From Coprobacillus sp. (GTDB lineage: Bacteria > Bacillota_I > Bacilli_A > RFN20 > CAG-826): DNA of 8,768 nucleotides. The notes below the pieces were generated by a model. It was given only the letters and a program-made list of their open reading frames with translations, ran no database searches and was not told where the DNA came from. The first letter of the stretch is position 1; every line of letters begins with the position of its first letter. The DNA is taken from assembly GCA_021203745.1 (NCBI GenBank), contig JAJQAP010000068.1, forward strand, positions 1-8,768. Direction: 5' to 3'. The translations under genes were made by a program, and so were the position numbers. This document shows positions 6,432 to 8,768 of the stretch, in pieces.

Positions 6432-7722
6432 ATTAGATAACGATGATGATATAGAAGTAAAAATCGACCATCCTCACTTTACAAAAGAGATGAGAAAAGA
6501 TTATCTCATCCTTATTCCTAGTATGCTAGATATCCACTTTGCGATATGTGAAGACGCCTTAAAGAGCTGCGGATATAACGTAGAAATATGTAAAAACAAA
6601 GGACCAGAAGTAGTTACTGAAGGATTAAAGTATGTCCATAATGATACATGCTATCCCGCCCTATTAGTGGCAGGTCAATTTATCGATAACTTAAACCATA
6701 GACCAAAAGAAGAAACCCATAAAATTGTTTTACTTATTACCCAAACTGGAGGAGGATGTAGAGCGTCTAACTATATTCATCTTCTCCGTAAGGCTCTAAT
6801 TAAAGCGGGTTATGAATATATCCCAGTTGTCAGTTTAAATGCCTCTAATCTAGAAAGAGATTCAGGTTTACAGTTTACAATTCCTCTAATTACAAGATTA
6901 AGTGCGGCGATTGTATATGGTGACCTCATTATGTATCTAAGAAATAAGACAAGATCGTATGAGACAAATAAGGGTGACACACAAAAGACCGTCGATAAAT
7001 GGGTAGCGATATTAAGAGACCAGTTTAATCACAAAAAAGGCGCATCTTGGCGATATGTAAAGAAAAATGTCAGGGATATTTGTAAAGATTTTGACGCAAT
7101 ACCACTTACAAAAGTTATTAAACCTAAAGTTGGCGTGGTTGGAGAAATCTATATTAAATACGCAGCACTAGGAAATAACGATCTAGAAGAGTTTCTAGTT
7201 AGTGAAGGAGCGGAGGTTATGGTGCCAGGACTTTGCGGTTTTATTAACTACTGCTGCTATAACGGAGTGTATGACCACCTTATATATGGGGGTAAACGAA
7301 TTGCTTCCATGGTGAATAAGTTTGTTATCCACTACATCGCAAGAAGAGAGAATCTCTTAATCAAGAGTATTAAAAAATACACATCAATCACTCCTATGAA
7401 TCCCTTCAAAGAAACAAAAGATAAAAACGAAGGCATTCTCGATAGAGGGACAAAGATGGGTGAAGGATGGTTATTAACCGCTGAAATGGTGGAACTTGTC
7501 GAGATGGGGTATAAAAATATCGTCTGTGCCCAACCATTTGGATGTTTACCTAACCATATATGCGGTAAGGGTGTAATGAAAAAGATTAAACAAGAACATC
7601 CTGAAGCTAATATTGTGGCAATCGACTACGATCCAAGTGCGACAAGAGTCAATCAGGAAAATAGAATTAAGTTGATGTTATCTGTTGCAAGAGAGCATCT
7701 TGACGATGAGTTTGAGATATAA
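6424..7722 (+). CDS. COG3581-type 2-hydroxyacyl-CoA dehydratase-like protein, partner of the activase
   Basis: A 432-aa cytoplasmic protein matching the part that, in many Firmicutes, is the C-terminal third of a single roughly 1400-aa activase/dehydratase-like polypeptide (974 + 432 gives about that length). Visible motifs are NDTCYPALLVAG (Cys76), TQTGGGCRASNY (Cys112), VGVVGEIYIKY (236-246), and a Cys-rich C-terminal element CAQPFGCLPNHICGKG (Cys368, 374, 380), followed by VAIDYDPSATRVNQENR. The conserved cysteines suggest an Fe-S cluster like those of dehydratase D-components. The order DTCYPA, then GxxY, then FGC repeats that in the C-terminal half of the preceding protein, so the two modules look paralogous. 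The acidic N-terminus (SELDNDDDIE) probably marks the former junction. Start 6424 is supported by a strong ribosome-binding site. It ends at a hairpin terminator. Reaction and substrate are unknown; the family assignment is confident, the function is not. Confidence 0.88.
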   Translation: MSELDNDDDIEVKIDHPHFTKEMRKDYLILIPSMLDIHFAICEDALKSCGYNVEICKNKGPEVVTEGLKYVHNDTCYPALLVAGQFIDNLNHRPKEETHKIVLLITQTGGGCRASNYIHLLRKALIKAGYEYIPVVSLNASNLERDSGLQFTIPLITRLSAAIVYGDLIMYLRNKTRSYETNKGDTQKTVDKWVAILRDQFNHKKGASWRYVKKNVRDICKDFDAIPLTKVIKPKVGVVGEIYIKYAALGNNDLEEFLVSEGAEVMVPGLCGFINYCCYNGVYDHLIYGGKRIASMVNKFVIHYIARRENLLIKSIKKYTSITPMNPFKETKDKNEGILDRGTKMGEGWLLTAEMVELVEMGYKNIVCAQPFGCLPNHICGKGVMKKIKQEHPEANIVAIDYDPSATRVNQENRIKLMLSVAREHLDDEFEI

Positions 7723-7751
7723 AAAAAGTAGAAAAACCTTCTACTTTTTTT
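7721..7751. terminator. Bidirectional Rho-independent terminator
   Basis: GTAGAA (7728-7733) and TTCTAC (7739-7744) form a 6-bp stem with a 5-nt loop (AAACC). It is flanked by seven A (7721-7727) and seven T (7745-7751), which both extend the stem and supply a U-tract in either direction. It begins within the TAA stop of the plus-strand gene and lies 22 nt past the araD stop, so it can end both convergent transcripts. Confidence 0.85.
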
Positions 7752-7773
7752 CTTACTCTATAAATTTGTAGGG

Positions 7774-8481
7774 TTATTCATCCTTTTTCTTTTGCCCATA
7801 GTAGGCATCTTTTCCATGTTTTCTCTTGTAGTGTTTTTCAAGAAGAGATTCTGGAGCGGTTGGAGCCTCAGGATTTATGATTCTCGTTAAGACCGCCATC
7901 TTAGAAATTGTCTCTAATGTAATGGCGTTTTCAAGAGCGTCGTTAACACTCGGTCCCCAAACAAAAGGTCCGTGATTTCTCACTAATACTCCAGGAATTG
8001 CAGTGTAATCGAGATTTCTTTCTTCAAAAGTCTCAACGATTACTTTCCCTGTATTTAATTCATAATTACCTTTTACCTCTTCATCTGTGAGGTTTCTTGT
8101 ATTAGGGATAGGACCATTAAAAGCATCAGCATGTGTCGTTCCATATAATGGTAAGTCAAGTCCTGATTGAGCCCATGATGTAGCATATGTCGAATGTGTA
8201 TGGATAATAGACTTAACATTTGGGAAGTGCTTATAAATATAGAGATGCGTCGCGGTGTCACTTGAAGGAATGAGTTTTCCTTCCACTACCTTACCATTTA
8301 AATCGACAACCACTAAATCTCTAAGGACGAGTTTATCATAATCTACCCCACTTGGTTTAATGACGACGAGTCCTCTTTCTCTATCTATAGCGGAGCAGTT
8401 ACCCCAGGTCAAAGTAACAAGACCTTTTTTCACAAACTCTTGATGTGCACGTAAAACTTCTGCTTTTAATTCTTCTAGCAT
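7774..8481 (-). CDS. araD: L-ribulose-5-phosphate 4-epimerase
   Basis: A 235-aa class II aldolase-family enzyme that interconverts L-ribulose 5-phosphate and D-xylulose 5-phosphate, the last step feeding L-arabinose into the pentose phosphate pathway. Substrate- and phosphate-binding motifs are TWGNCSAIDRERGLVVIKPSG (two pieces, 25-45) and SSDTATHLYIYKHF (73-86). Zinc ligands by comparison with E. coli AraD are His94 and His96 (IHTHSTYA) and His170 (RNHGPF), with Asp75 nearby. Asp119 (THADAF) and a C-terminal Tyr in KHGKDAYYGQ (227-228) match the catalytic acid/base residues. Length is typical (about 230). Start 8481 has an AAAGGGGA ribosome-binding site. The upstream FGGY kinase ends 14 nt before, so the two form one operon. 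SgbE/UlaF-type 4-epimerases are close relatives and are not fully excluded; the kinase neighbour favours the arabinose/ribulose role. Confidence 0.94.
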   Translation of the reverse strand: MLEELKAEVLRAHQEFVKKGLVTLTWGNCSAIDRERGLVVIKPSGVDYDKLVLRDLVVVDLNGKVVEGKLIPSSDTATHLYIYKHFPNVKSIIHTHSTYATSWAQSGLDLPLYGTTHADAFNGPIPNTRNLTDEEVKGNYELNTGKVIVETFEERNLDYTAIPGVLVRNHGPFVWGPSVNDALENAITLETISKMAVLTRIINPEAPTAPESLLEKHYKRKHGKDAYYGQKKKDE

Positions 8482-8495
8482 TTGATTTCCCCTTT

Positions 8496-8768
8496 TTATT
8501 TTCCGATAAATTTTTTAAACATGTTTCTTTCTTTTGTTGTGAGATCGGCATCCTTTTTCTCATATGGTTTAAACATCTTATCGAGGTATCGATTTAAACT
8601 CATATGACTCTTTTTAAACTCTTTATAATGAGATAAGTCGCAATATGCGGTTAGAAGCGCCATTCCAAGCGCTCCACCTTCATCTGTAGCCTCTGTAAGT
8701 TTAACAGGGTAATCGATAGCAAGAGTGGCGGCTTTTTGTCCGGTTGTTATCGTATTAAAATAACCACC
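8496..8768 (-). CDS. FGGY-family carbohydrate kinase, C-terminal part (probable ribulokinase; cut by window edge)
   Basis: Ninety C-terminal residues are visible, ending with TAA at 8496-8498; the reading frame is open to the window edge. The segment begins GGYFNTITTGQKAATLAIDY, followed by PVKLTEATDEGGALGMALLT and AY. This corresponds to the FGGY C-terminal domain pattern GG.FKTP..GQ....A...PV...E.A.EGGA.G.A.LAAY near the nucleotide site. The FGGY family phosphorylates pentuloses and related sugars. Immediate linkage to araD (14-nt gap) suggests L-ribulose as substrate, making it the functional AraB even though the sequence resembles the xylulokinase-like branch often found with araD in Firmicutes. 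Two variations from the usual pattern are visible: NTIT in place of KTP, and EATDEGGALG in place of E.AGEGGAWG. Family is confident; substrate is inferred from context. Confidence 0.85.
   Translation of the reverse strand, partial: GGYFNTITTGQKAATLAIDYPVKLTEATDEGGALGMALLTAYCDLSHYKEFKKSHMSLNRYLDKMFKPYEKKDADLTTKERNMFKKFIGK

Noticed and set aside
194..7722. UGA read as tryptophan (mycoplasma code)
   Set aside because: TGA ends mtaB, the zinc-ribbon gene and the activase gene at family-typical lengths, and Trp residues are encoded by TGG.
1..8768. CRISPR arrays, insertion sequences, tRNA or rRNA genes
   Set aside because: No regularly spaced direct repeats, transposase motifs, terminal repeats or cloverleaf-like sequences were seen; almost all of the window is accounted for by protein genes with short gaps.

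Overview
The window looks like a chromosomal segment of a low-GC, Gram-positive-type bacterium on the Mollicutes / Erysipelotrichia side of the Bacillota. The evidence is strong AT bias, Bacilli-type protein variants (an L32 beginning MAVQANRTSKTRKR and the rsmE/mtaB neighbourhood), AGGAGG ribosome-binding sites and sigma-A-type promoters. The standard genetic code is used: TGA ends at least three genes and Trp is TGG, so this is not a UGA=Trp mycoplasma. I cannot name the genus.

Layout. Minus strand, 1-3375: the start of rpmF (ribosomal protein L32, cut by the window edge) with its own promoter. Upstream of it, in transcription order from 3375 down to 194, is a compact run: a zinc-ribbon/TM2-like membrane protein, rsmE (16S rRNA m3U1498 methyltransferase, TTG start), an unrecognised 258-aa protein, and mtaB (tRNA ms2t6A37 methylthiotransferase). 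These overlap or nearly touch, so they are probably one transcript devoted largely to rRNA/tRNA modification. Plus strand, 3507-7722: two overlapping genes of the 2-hydroxyacyl-CoA dehydratase/activase superfamily. The first (974 aa) has two complete HgdC/BadF-type ATPase modules, a four-Cys linker and a CoA-dehydratase-like module; the second (432 aa) is another such module. A bidirectional hairpin terminator follows at 7721-7751. Minus strand, 7774-8768: araD (L-ribulose-5-phosphate 4-epimerase) preceded 14 nt upstream by the C-terminal part of an FGGY sugar kinase, evidently an arabinose/pentulose catabolic operon entering the window from the right.

The divergent intergenic region 3376-3506 holds promoters for both directions and a long, almost pure A/T inverted repeat between them. 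The plus-strand promoter places its -10 box so close to the ATG at 3507 that the mRNA would have almost no leader.

The most interesting part is the two-gene plus-strand system. By motif order, its two C-terminal modules look paralogous (DTxCYPA, then GxxY, then FGC), so the pair encodes two activase modules and two dehydratase-like modules. That is the same 2+2 composition as an activator dimer plus a dehydratase heterodimer, packed into two polypeptides. Its substrate is unknown.
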